This document shows, piece by piece, positions 1-5,173 of a stretch of DNA of 5,676 bases. Numbering within the stretch: position 1 is the first letter of the stretch; every line of letters begins with the position of its first letter. A model generated the notes under the pieces. It made no database searches, was not told the origin of the DNA, and worked only from the letters and a program-made list of their open reading frames with translations. The stretch lies in the NCBI GenBank assembly GCA_005883445.1, contig VAZL01000353.1, positions 1,045 through 6,720 of the forward strand, written 5' to 3'. The position numbers and the translations under genes were made by a program. The stretch comes from Alphaproteobacteria bacterium. Its GTDB lineage: Bacteria; Pseudomonadota; Alphaproteobacteria; Rhizobiales; Xanthobacteraceae.

Positions 1-81
1 AGCCGCAAACAGCGGCGCGAAGGTCAGAGACAAGGCGATGATCGGTACGCGGAGCCGGCTAACCAAAAATCCGAACGTCAC
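1..81 (-). CDS. N-terminus of an exported protein, cut by the window edge
   Basis: Only the first 27 codons are present and the frame is open to the left edge. The visible residues begin MTFGFLVSRLRVPII and end LTFAPLFAA, a classic Sec signal peptide: short basic N-region, hydrophobic core, and a small-residue A-x-A-like end. The start is GTG at 79-81. It is chosen because GGAGG lies at 88-92, six bases upstream, and because no in-frame ATG exists nearby (the ATG slightly upstream is in another frame and closes at a TGA overlapping this GTG). The gene lies 46 bases downstream of the secreted phosphoesterase on the same strand with no hairpin between, so an operon is likely. The mature protein is outside the window and its function cannot be stated; a periplasmic or secreted product is inferred. 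Confidence 0.6.
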   Translation of the reverse strand, partial: MTFGFLVSRLRVPIIALSLTFAPLFAA

Positions 82-87
82 GACGAA

Positions 88-92
88 CCTCC
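88..92 (-). promoter_or_regulatory. Shine-Dalgarno site GGAGG for the partial exported protein
   Basis: On the minus strand the sequence reads CGGAGGT, then six bases, then GTG at 79-81. The strong match and good spacing decide the GTG start of a gene too short here to be recognised otherwise. Confidence 0.6.
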
Positions 93-127
93 GTTCACGC
101 GCGCCACCATCGCGGAGCTGAACACCC

Positions 128-1174
128 TTAGCGAACAGCCTCGAAAACGTCCGTGATGATCGTCTCATCGGCGATGCCGCCGCCCGCCGCATTGGGCTGT
201 TGCGCGCCCGACTTGGGCAGCCCATACATCGCTTCGATCGTGCGCAGGATGTTCACGTGGGTGATGCCTTTGCCCTCGGCATACGAGCCTGGCTTGATAT
301 GTGCTCCGGCGAAGATTGTGACAATCCGATTCTGAATATCGCGTAACAGCTGGTTGTACCTCGGCGGATACCTAGGGTTTGGTCCGATCAGGGGATTGGT
401 GAGTCCGTAATAACCTCCCTGGTCATCGTTTTCGTCAAGAGTGACGATCAGAAGACTGTTGTGAGTCTTTGCCCACTGGTAATAGCCGTCGAGGTTCTGT
501 CGGAGCCAGGCGTCGCCAGCCGGGATGCTCTGACCCGGTTTGCCGTTGTGCATATCGTGATTCAAGTTCGGGATGACGAAGGCGACGGTCGGCAGCATAG
601 CGTAGTCGCTGGGAAAATCCGCAAACCGCAGATTGGATGAGGTTTCGATCGTCGTTCCGTTGGGAACGTTCGCGAAGCTGATCCAGGGCACATGCTTGCG
701 GGCGTAAATGCATTGGTCCCCGTGGCAGTTCGGCGGATCGAAATCGACCGTCGAGCCGATGCTCGGCAGGCTTTCGGCATAGCCCTTGAACGAAAGGCCC
801 TTGGCGATCAGTTGCTCGCCGAGGCTGCTGGCCTTGAACGGGTAGTCGGGGTGGTTGGCCTTGCTCGGTACCTGGTCGCGAAAGCCGACGTTCTGATTGC
901 TGCCCGAGAACAGCCAGAAATAGTTGCCTTGACTATAGTGCTCCTCGGCAAACATGCGTTCGAATATGGCGCCTTCTGACACCAATTTCCTGATATATGG
1001 CGCGTCAAACCCGCCCCCGAGGATTTGTTCAAAATCCTTATTCTCCTCGACCACAATGACGATGTGGTCATAGACCGGCAGTGCCGGGGGCCATGGCGGC
1101 CTGCTAGCCGCCATCGCGCTGCTGGCCGCGCACGACAAGAGAGCAATGACGCACGCGTGTGAAATTTTCGGCAT
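128..1174 (-). CDS. Secreted phosphoesterase (acid phosphatase / phospholipase C-like, PF04185 type)
   Basis: This 348-residue protein is predicted to hydrolyse phosphate esters in the periplasm or outside the cell; the natural substrate cannot be told from sequence. Residues 1-22 form a Sec signal peptide ending SSAMA. The mature part carries hallmarks of the phosphoesterase family that includes AcpA-type acid phosphatases and non-haemolytic phospholipases C: DHIVIVVEENKDF (36-48), with metal-site candidates E44 and N45; NYFWLFSGSNQNVG (84-97), the region of the nucleophile-like Ser/Thr; VAFVIPNLNHDMHNG (197-211); GDAWL (220-224); LIVTLDENDDQGG (242-254), the family's T-W-DE-D-like metal motif; and ITHVNILRTIEAMYGLP (304-320), with the conserved His. 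Length fits the short bacterial members. The ATG at 1172-1174 is supported by AGAGGA (complement of 1178-1183) at good spacing. It is divergent from the ChrA-like gene, with the partial exported protein 46 bases downstream. The family call is firm; acid phosphatase versus phospholipase C is open. Confidence 0.87.
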   Translation of the reverse strand: MPKISHACVIALLSCAASSAMAASRPPWPPALPVYDHIVIVVEENKDFEQILGGGFDAPYIRKLVSEGAIFERMFAEEHYSQGNYFWLFSGSNQNVGFRDQVPSKANHPDYPFKASSLGEQLIAKGLSFKGYAESLPSIGSTVDFDPPNCHGDQCIYARKHVPWISFANVPNGTTIETSSNLRFADFPSDYAMLPTVAFVIPNLNHDMHNGKPGQSIPAGDAWLRQNLDGYYQWAKTHNSLLIVTLDENDDQGGYYGLTNPLIGPNPRYPPRYNQLLRDIQNRIVTIFAGAHIKPGSYAEGKGITHVNILRTIEAMYGLPKSGAQQPNAAGGGIADETIITDVFEAVR

Positions 1175-1283
1175 CTGTCCTCTATCTAACTAGACTTGCG
1201 CTTGCGCTCGAGGTCGCGAGCGCTGTGGATCCATCGGGAGTGGATGCAAGCACATTCAATTGCGTGAGGATACCGGCTCCGCG

Positions 1284-1311
1284 TTGGCTGTGCTATCACT
1301 GCATCTACGCT
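1284..1311 (+). promoter_or_regulatory. Weak candidate promoter, TTGGCT-16-TACGCT
   Basis: The hexamers match the sigma-70 consensus only partly (TTG of the -35; first two and last base of the -10). Their position about 25 bases ahead of the GGAGA/ATG pair at 1336-1348 is sensible. This is a by-eye call. Confidence 0.2.
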
Positions 1312-1345
1312 TTAATGATGGCAGCCGATCCGCGCGGAGACGATC

Positions 1346-1411
1346 ATGCTCAATCGCACGACCTTCGCGAAAGGTCTGGGCGCAACGGTGCCGGGAGGTT
1401 GCACGTGGTGA
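1346..1411 (+). other. 21-codon ORF with a good RBS, likely gene remnant or leader
   Basis: ATG at 1346 is preceded by GGAGA at 1336-1340 with five bases between, a better initiation signal than the one before the ChrA-like gene. The peptide begins MLNRTTFAKGLGA, which resembles the N-region of Tat or Sec signal peptides of the MxNRRTFAKGLGA kind with one Arg replaced by Thr. It closes at TGA 1409-1411, and no hydrophobic core follows. It lies in the same frame as the downstream ChrA-like protein. It could be the surviving 5' end of an exported protein gene, the original front of a longer fused ORF now closed by a nonsense codon, or an upstream leader ORF. The sequence does not decide among these. 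Confidence 0.3.
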
Positions 1412-1558
1412 GAAACGCCAAAACTTCGTTCTGCCGCATCCGGACCGCTGCTGGAGGCCTTCCCGCTGCGCCACTCACCGCCCGCAAGTGACTGCGAAGG
1501 ACACTCCCTGCAAACAGCCGCCGAAAACGTTGTCGTCAGCCGAGCCGATGGGGCGACC

Positions 1559-3559
1559 TTGCGTCAGGCCCTCAACGTTTGGCCGCGCATTGCCTTGCTG
1601 AGCTTCGGAAGTCCCGCCGTCCAGCTCGCCGCCATGTACCGCATCCTCGTTGAGGAAAAGCGCTGGATCTCCCGAGACCGATTTCTCAATGCTTTGAACT
1701 ATTGTCTGGCGCTACCTGGCCCCGACGCGCAACTGCTCGCGGCCTACGTCGGCTGGATCATGCACGGCACACTCGGCGGCATGCTCGCAGGCGGCCTCGT
1801 CATCTTGCCACCCATGATCTGCATGATGGCGCTGAGTTATGGATATGTCAGCGGCGGTGATTCCACGATCGGCGAGGTGCTGCTTTACGGCCTCAAGCCG
1901 GCCATCCTGGTCATCGTGCTCGAGGCGACGATTCGAGTCGGAAGGCAGGTGCTCCGAACCCGGCTGATGGTTGCGCTCGCGGCTTTGGCTTTCGTCGGGA
2001 CTTTTTTCTTCAATCTGTCCTTCGTGCCTGTCGTCGTTGGCGCCGCAGTGATCGGCTTCTGCGCTGCGCTTGTGGGGTCTCCGGCACTTCCTGGCGCGGC
2101 GCATGCTCAAGGCTTCTACGGCGCGTTCGTGGGGCCGGCCGCTGAAGGCATCCGTCAGGACGATTTGCCGGACCACACCCGGCCGACCGCGGGTCGCCTG
2201 CTTCGCATCGCCGCGCTCTGGCTCGCGCTTTGGTTTGTCCCTGTCGGAGTACTGATCGCCGCGCTGGGCCTCGATAATGTCTTCAGCCAGATCGCAATCT
2301 TGTTCAGCAAGATGGCCGCGCTGTCCTTGGGCGGTCCATACGCCGTCAACAGCTATGTCGCGCTGCATGCGGTAGAGCCATACGGTTGGCTCACGCACGA
2401 GCAGGCGCTGGACGGTCTTGCGCTCGCCGAGCTGGCGCCGGGACCCGTCGTCCTGTTCCAACAGTTCGTCGGCTTCCTCGCGGCATACCGCAATCACGGC
2501 ATGCTGCCGCCGCTCGCGGCAGCGACATTGGGTGGGCTGCTCAGCGTATGGATCATTTCCATCCCGACGTTCTTGTGGATTTCTCTCGTTGGTCCGTTCA
2601 TTGAAAGATTTCGCAACAACCAGCACATCAACACGACGTTGAGCGCCGTCACAGGCGGCGTCCTCGGCGTCGTTCTTACCTTTGCGATTAGGTTCGGCAC
2701 GCGCACGATATTCACGGAGACCGAGCCGATCAGCGGCTCTGGGCTCGATTTCAGCGTTCCGAATTTCGCCAGCGTTGATCCATGGGCGCTGACAATCGCC
2801 ATCGTCGCCGGCATCGCCATGTTCCGCTTCGGGCTCGGAATGGTTGCGACGTTGGCGGCATCCTGCGCCATCGGAACCATTCCATATGTGATCGATGCAA
2901 TCGGGCTGGGGAGCTTGCAAAGCGGCTTGCTGGGATTCGTCGCCGGCGCTGCCATCGGGTTCCCAGCCGGCCCGGTTGCCCTATGGTGTCTGCATCTTCG
3001 CATCCAGCAACGGCGCGCAATGGCGTCCGCAATCATCGCAGGCAGCGCGATCGGCGATCTCATTGTCGCCGCGGTGTTCTTCGTCGTCACCGACCTTTTC
3101 GGCGGCGCAATTGCTTCGCTGCAGGTGCTCAAAAATCCGCTGTTTCAAGGCCCCATCTTGATTGTGGGCGGGATCGCGCTGCTGTTCATCGTGAGCCGGA
3201 GCGTGCTGTTAGGGCTGCCGCGGCAAGAGCAGCCTCGGGACGAGCAATGGACCTATATGGGCGCGGGACTCGCGGCCCTGATTGCGTTGTCCGCGAGCGT
3301 AACTCACCCGGAGAACCTTCTAGCGATCGGAGCCGTCTTTGCCATCCTTGGAATTGGATCCGACAGCGGCATCACCCTGCTGACAGGGTTCTTCATCGGA
3401 ACCGCACTCACCTGGTTCAGCACGATCGAATTGCTTTGCCATCTGGGCGAAAAGCAGGGACGCCAAATCATGCTGCGCGTGATGCAGAGCTTGTGCGGGC
3501 TGTGCATCGCGGCAGGAGTCGTCCAACTCGCTCGTGCGGCGAACCTCCTCGGCATTTGA
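1559..3559 (+). CDS. chrA: ChrA chromate transporter fused to a LysE/RhtB-like exporter domain
   Basis: This 666-residue inner-membrane protein holds two transporter modules. Residues 1-445 match a full long-chain ChrA (CHR family) with its two homologous halves. Half 1 has LLSFGSPAVQLAAMYR (13-28), EEKRWIS (32-38) and ALNYCLALPGPDAQLLAAYV (45-64). Half 2 has LSLGGPYAVNSYV (255-267), YGWLTHEQALDGLALAE (275-291) and LAPGPVVLFQQFVGFLA (292-308). The usual ChrA end follows, DPWAL...FRFGLGMVATLAA (407-434). Instead of stopping at the normal ~400-450 residues, the frame continues with GFVAGAAIGFPAGPVAL (459-475), AGSAIGDLIVAAVFF (494-508), a charged loop (554-563), THPENLLAIGAVFAILG (582-598) and GFFIGTALTWFS (610-621), the order expected for a LysE/RhtB translocator. 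ChrA exports chromate by proton-coupled efflux; LysE-family proteins export amino acids or similar small molecules. The substrate here is unknown. The family FGGPAGQ motif is FGSPAVQ in half 1. The start is TTG with only GGGG at 1550-1553; a CTG at 1508 with AAGGA upstream is an alternative. No chrB-like regulator is nearby. Confidence 0.85.
   Translation: MRQALNVWPRIALLSFGSPAVQLAAMYRILVEEKRWISRDRFLNALNYCLALPGPDAQLLAAYVGWIMHGTLGGMLAGGLVILPPMICMMALSYGYVSGGDSTIGEVLLYGLKPAILVIVLEATIRVGRQVLRTRLMVALAALAFVGTFFFNLSFVPVVVGAAVIGFCAALVGSPALPGAAHAQGFYGAFVGPAAEGIRQDDLPDHTRPTAGRLLRIAALWLALWFVPVGVLIAALGLDNVFSQIAILFSKMAALSLGGPYAVNSYVALHAVEPYGWLTHEQALDGLALAELAPGPVVLFQQFVGFLAAYRNHGMLPPLAAATLGGLLSVWIISIPTFLWISLVGPFIERFRNNQHINTTLSAVTGGVLGVVLTFAIRFGTRTIFTETEPISGSGLDFSVPNFASVDPWALTIAIVAGIAMFRFGLGMVATLAASCAIGTIPYVIDAIGLGSLQSGLLGFVAGAAIGFPAGPVALWCLHLRIQQRRAMASAIIAGSAIGDLIVAAVFFVVTDLFGGAIASLQVLKNPLFQGPILIVGGIALLFIVSRSVLLGLPRQEQPRDEQWTYMGAGLAALIALSASVTHPENLLAIGAVFAILGIGSDSGITLLTGFFIGTALTWFSTIELLCHLGEKQGRQIMLRVMQSLCGLCIAAGVVQLARAANLLGI
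2915..3556 (+). other. C-terminal LysE/RhtB-like domain of the ChrA fusion (residues ~453-666)
   Basis: This part of the 666-residue protein lies beyond the normal ChrA end. It starts with a GxxxGFPxGP-type first helix (FVAGAAIGFPAGPVALWCL, 460-478). A short basic cytoplasmic turn (RIQQRR) follows, then helix 2 (ASAIIAGSAIGDLIVAAVFF), helix 3 (GPILIVGGIALLFIVSRSVL), a hydrophilic loop, and the second half opening THPENLLAIG, comparable to the NPK/NP motif of LysE proteins. The ~214 residues match the size of a whole LysE/RhtB protein. No in-frame ATG or GTG with a good RBS lies at the junction: GGGGAG at 2908-2913 sits one base from a TTG at 2915 and thirteen from a TTG at 2927, neither good spacing. 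One fused polypeptide is therefore the simplest reading. Confidence 0.65.
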
Positions 3560-3648
3560 GAGCTGCTGCCAGCGCGGCGACGCCGTTCAACCCCCGGTAA
3601 GGAGTGCGAGCACGATCACCTGCAACCGCCCACTGTAAAGAACAGCGG

Positions 3649-3684
3649 AAAAAACAGGGAGACCAGGGACCGGCAGCTCTCGAG
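3649..3684. repeat. Imperfect direct repeat, copy A (AACAGGGAGA...CCAGGGA.CGGCAG)
   Basis: This stretch aligns with 3846-3883: AACAGG, then GAGA-like purines, then CCAGG(G)A, then CGGCAG and CTC(T). Small insertions separate the blocks. It lies in the non-coding gap between convergent genes. Repeats rich in AACAGGGA are, from general knowledge, common in intergenic DNA of Bradyrhizobium-type genomes; membership of such a family is inferred. Confidence 0.4.
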
Positions 3685-3827
3685 ACTTCTGTCGTGCAGC
3701 GCAAGCCAGGAGTGCGGCACAATCGAGCCCTTCTGTTCGTCCAGCGCTTTAGCTCCATCGCTGCAACCCTAGGCGGTACACGCGGGCAACCGGCTTCGGC
3801 CATCCCTAGCAAACAACTGCAAAAAAA

Positions 3828-3854
3828 TAACAGGGCGGTAACAGAAGATAACAG
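3828..3854. repeat. Three phased TAACAG motifs
   Basis: TAACAG occurs at 3828-3833, 3839-3844 and 3849-3854, spaced 11 and 10 bases, about one helical turn. A run of seven A residues precedes the first. This may be part of an intergenic repeat element or a protein-binding array; nothing identifies a binding protein. Confidence 0.4.
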
Positions 3855-3883
3855 GAGAAATCCCAGGAAACGGCAGTCCTCAG
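3846..3883. repeat. Imperfect direct repeat, copy B (AACAGGAGAAATCCCAGGAAACGGCAG)
   Basis: This is the second copy of the repeat at 3649-3684, about 197 bases away in the same orientation, sharing AACAGG, CCAGGA and CGGCAG in order. Its left end overlaps the phased TAACAG cluster at 3828-3854. Confidence 0.4.
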
Positions 3884-4029
3884 CGCCGGACTACCGCAGC
3901 GTTCGGGGCGCGCGACGCTAGCGGCCAGCAAAAGCGGGTCCGGCAGCGGCGCGAACCGGCGTCCAGGCGCAAATGTGATGAATAGGCTTTTGTGTAAGAT
4001 TCTCGTAACGCGCGCAAGCGAAATTTTTC

Positions 4030-4929
4030 TTACGCCGCCGCGATCTCGATGCCTTCCTGCTCGCAAGAATTCGCCACATCGCAGACGGTGGTCCGCTGTA
4101 CGTCGCGCCGCCAGCGCAGATCGTCGAACTCGGTTCCCCGGTGCATCGTGCAGCGATTGTCCCACATCACGAGATCGTTGATCCGCCAGCGATGGGTATA
4201 GACGAATTGCCGCTGCGTCGCGTGCGCGCTTAATTGATCGATCAATGCGCGACCCTCGTGCTCGGGCATGCCGAAGATCCGACCCGCGTGCGACGCGAGG
4301 TAGAGCGATTTGCGCCCGGATTCAGGGATCGTGCGCACGACCACCTGGGGCACCGGCGGCATTCCCCGCCGCTCCTCATCGCTGAAATTGATGAAGCCGA
4401 GCCGCGCACGAGAGTTGAAGATTGAATGCTCGGCCACCATGCGATCGAGACGGCGTTTCGTCTCCTCGGGAAGCGCATCGTACGCGGCGCGCTCATCGGC
4501 GAATTCGGTATGTCCGCCGACTGGCGGGATGGAGCGCGCATAAAGCAGCGATGCGCGCGCAGGTACTCGCTTGAACGAGCTATCCGTGTGCCACAGCCGG
4601 TTGCCCAATTGGAACGAGCGAAGTCTGCTTTCCTTCCCCCAGACCTCGTTCTCGTGATTGAGGTTGGAAACGTCGGCAAATTCTTTGCGCAGACGCAGTG
4701 TCGCGTCCTTTCGATAGACGGCGATCGTGGTCTCGATCGGGCCGAAGTATCTCGCGAAGTCGAGGTGCTGATCCTGCGATAGACGTTGATCGGGAAAGAT
4801 CAAGACCGCGTACTGGGTGAAGGCGTCTTTGATCCCGCGCAGATCCGTGGGGTCGATTGGCGCCGCCAAGTCGACGTCGCCGATTTCGGCAGCGAAGCTT
4901 GGCGTGACCGGATAGACGGTGATGGCCAT
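4030..4929 (-). CDS. TfdA/TauD-family Fe(II)/2-oxoglutarate-dependent dioxygenase
   Basis: The cytoplasmic enzyme is expected to couple oxidative decarboxylation of 2-oxoglutarate to hydroxylation of an organic substrate. Numbered from the ATG at 4929 (299 residues), the metal triad is LWHTDSSF (H114, D116) and NRCTMHRG (H263). The 2-oxoglutarate/substrate arginines are in RRDVQRTT (R275, R279), with GGHTEFAD at 138-145. HATQRQFVYTHRW and DLVMWDNR closely match TfdA, the 2,4-dichlorophenoxyacetate dioxygenase, as recalled, more than TauD. Length and HxD position also match TfdA (287 residues, H113/D115). The start at 4929 is preferred over ATGs at 4935 and 4980 because GAGGG (4937-4941) lies seven bases upstream, while 4980 has no RBS and adds 17 unconserved residues. 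The only AT-rich -10 candidate is TTAAAAAT (5015-5022). Two hairpins separate it from the ThDP gene, so it probably has its own promoter. A 2,4-D or other aryloxyacetate substrate is possible but unproven. Confidence 0.9.
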   Translation of the reverse strand: MAITVYPVTPSFAAEIGDVDLAAPIDPTDLRGIKDAFTQYAVLIFPDQRLSQDQHLDFARYFGPIETTIAVYRKDATLRLRKEFADVSNLNHENEVWGKESRLRSFQLGNRLWHTDSSFKRVPARASLLYARSIPPVGGHTEFADERAAYDALPEETKRRLDRMVAEHSIFNSRARLGFINFSDEERRGMPPVPQVVVRTIPESGRKSLYLASHAGRIFGMPEHEGRALIDQLSAHATQRQFVYTHRWRINDLVMWDNRCTMHRGTEFDDLRWRRDVQRTTVCDVANSCEQEGIEIAAA

Positions 4930-4936
4930 GACCATG

Positions 4937-4941
4937 CCCTC
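4937..4941 (-). promoter_or_regulatory. Shine-Dalgarno site GAGGG deciding the dioxygenase start
   Basis: On the minus strand GAGGG lies seven bases before ATG 4927-4929, one base before ATG 4933-4935, and downstream of ATG 4978-4980. Only the first of these has usable spacing. Confidence 0.55.
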
Positions 4942-5055
4942 GAGCACGAGGTTTCGCCGGTGTTGGAAGAATTGAATCATGGCGGATCAATGCTTGCAAT
5001 CGGCTCACGGAGAGATTTTTAAGCCGGGACGAAGCGAGCAATTGAAAGCGCGTTT

Positions 5056-5082
5056 CGCGTTGCGTTCGATCGGCGCAACGCG
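5056..5082 (-). terminator. Perfect 9-bp inverted repeat, CGCGTTGCG / CGCAACGCG
   Basis: Arms at 5056-5064 and 5074-5082 are perfectly complementary with a nine-base spacer. No T-run follows on either strand. It lies between the ThDP gene region and the dioxygenase, about 127 bases upstream of the dioxygenase start. It may be a second terminator hairpin for minus-strand transcripts from the right or an operator for the dioxygenase. Confidence 0.4.
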
Positions 5083-5090
5083 CGCGGCCG

Positions 5091-5121
5091 CTCGAAGCCT
5101 CGCGTGGGGGCGGCTTTCGAG
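5091..5121 (-). terminator. Hairpin after the outer-membrane-protein-like ORF tail
   Basis: Arms CTCGAAGCC (5091-5099) and GGCTTTCGAG (5112-5121) pair over nine positions with one bulged base and a 12-base loop. On the minus strand the hairpin begins two bases after the TGA at 5124-5126, a typical terminator position, though no U-tract follows. It should reduce read-through from the ThDP gene into the dioxygenase. Confidence 0.5.
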
Positions 5122-5123
5122 GT

Positions 5124-5171
5124 TCAGAACTTGTAGCCGAGATCCGCGCGGAGGACCTGCATGGTGTGGCT
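5124..5171 (-). pseudogene. 3' remnant of an outer membrane beta-barrel protein gene
   Basis: Read on the minus strand, the frame just past the ThDP stop gives SHTMQVLRADLGYKF and then TGA. Alternating hydrophobic residues ending in aromatic Tyr-x-Phe is the C-terminal beta-strand signature recognised by the BAM machinery, and final NYKF/GYKF ends are frequent in alphaproteobacterial Omp25/31-like proteins. Further upstream the frame runs through the ThDP gene out of phase and has random-looking composition, so only about 15 codons of the presumed gene survive. A hairpin follows two bases after the stop. Inference: the body of a porin-like gene was lost or replaced when the ThDP gene arrived. 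It could instead be a chance reading frame. Confidence 0.4.
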
Positions 5172-5173
5172 CG

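Larger units (their letters stand above)
1175..1558. other. 384-base divergent intergenic region with a broken or leader ORF
   Basis: The region separates the minus-strand phosphoesterase from the plus-strand ChrA-like gene and should hold promoters for both. A weak plus-strand promoter candidate is TTGGCT at 1284-1289 with TACGCT at 1306-1311 (16-base spacing). Two Shine-Dalgarno-like sites occur on the plus strand, GGAGA at 1336-1340 and AAGGA at 1497-1501. From 1412 to 1558 the chrA frame has no stop, and its translation near the end (VVVSRADGATLRQAL across the start codon) reads like natural protein. Longer ORFs in other frames here look like shadows. No strong hairpin or RNA gene was seen. 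Confidence 0.5.
3560..4029. other. 470-base convergent intergenic region, no convincing gene
   Basis: The region lies between the 3' ends of the ChrA-like gene (plus) and the dioxygenase (minus). A 105-codon plus-strand frame (3604-3921) has the rich Arg/Ser/Gln composition of non-coding GC-rich DNA and no RBS, and is not called. The notable content is a set of AACAG(G) motifs and a ~37-base imperfect direct repeat, listed separately. Only short hairpins were found, such as CGGC-GAC-GCCG just after the ChrA stop, too weak to call a terminator. GTAAGA at 3994-3999 and TCTTAC at 4028-4033 are inverted but 28 bases apart. Confidence 0.6.

Noticed and set aside
1346..1411. The short ORF ending in Cys-Thr-Trp as an amino-acid attenuator leader
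   Set aside because: It contains only one Trp, no run of a single amino acid, no terminator/antiterminator hairpin pair, and no biosynthetic gene downstream.
1712..2920. A 402-codon open frame on the minus strand inside the ChrA-like gene
   Set aside because: It is the antisense of a clearly conserved membrane protein. Its translation is rich in Arg, Glu, Asp and Gln with no recognisable motif, as expected from the complement of GC-rich hydrophobic codons.
2782..3600. A 272-codon plus-strand frame overlapping the 3' half of the ChrA fusion
   Set aside because: It is an out-of-phase shadow with extreme Arg/His content and no RBS or family motif.
3604..3921. A 105-codon plus-strand frame in the convergent gap
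   Set aside because: It has no RBS, low-complexity Arg/Ser/Gln composition and runs across the AACAGG repeats; it looks non-coding.
3994..4033. GTAAGA/TCTTAC inverted repeat as terminator of the dioxygenase
   Set aside because: The arms are six bases with a 28-base separation and the distal arm overlaps the stop codon region; too weak to call.
3806..4165. A 119-codon minus-strand frame overlapping the dioxygenase 3' end
   Set aside because: Its first third is the dioxygenase gene read out of phase and the rest is intergenic repeat; no protein family is visible.
4930..4980. Upstream ATG at 4980 as the dioxygenase start
   Set aside because: It lacks a ribosome binding site and adds 17 residues before the point where TfdA-type proteins begin; ATG 4929 has GAGGG at good spacing.
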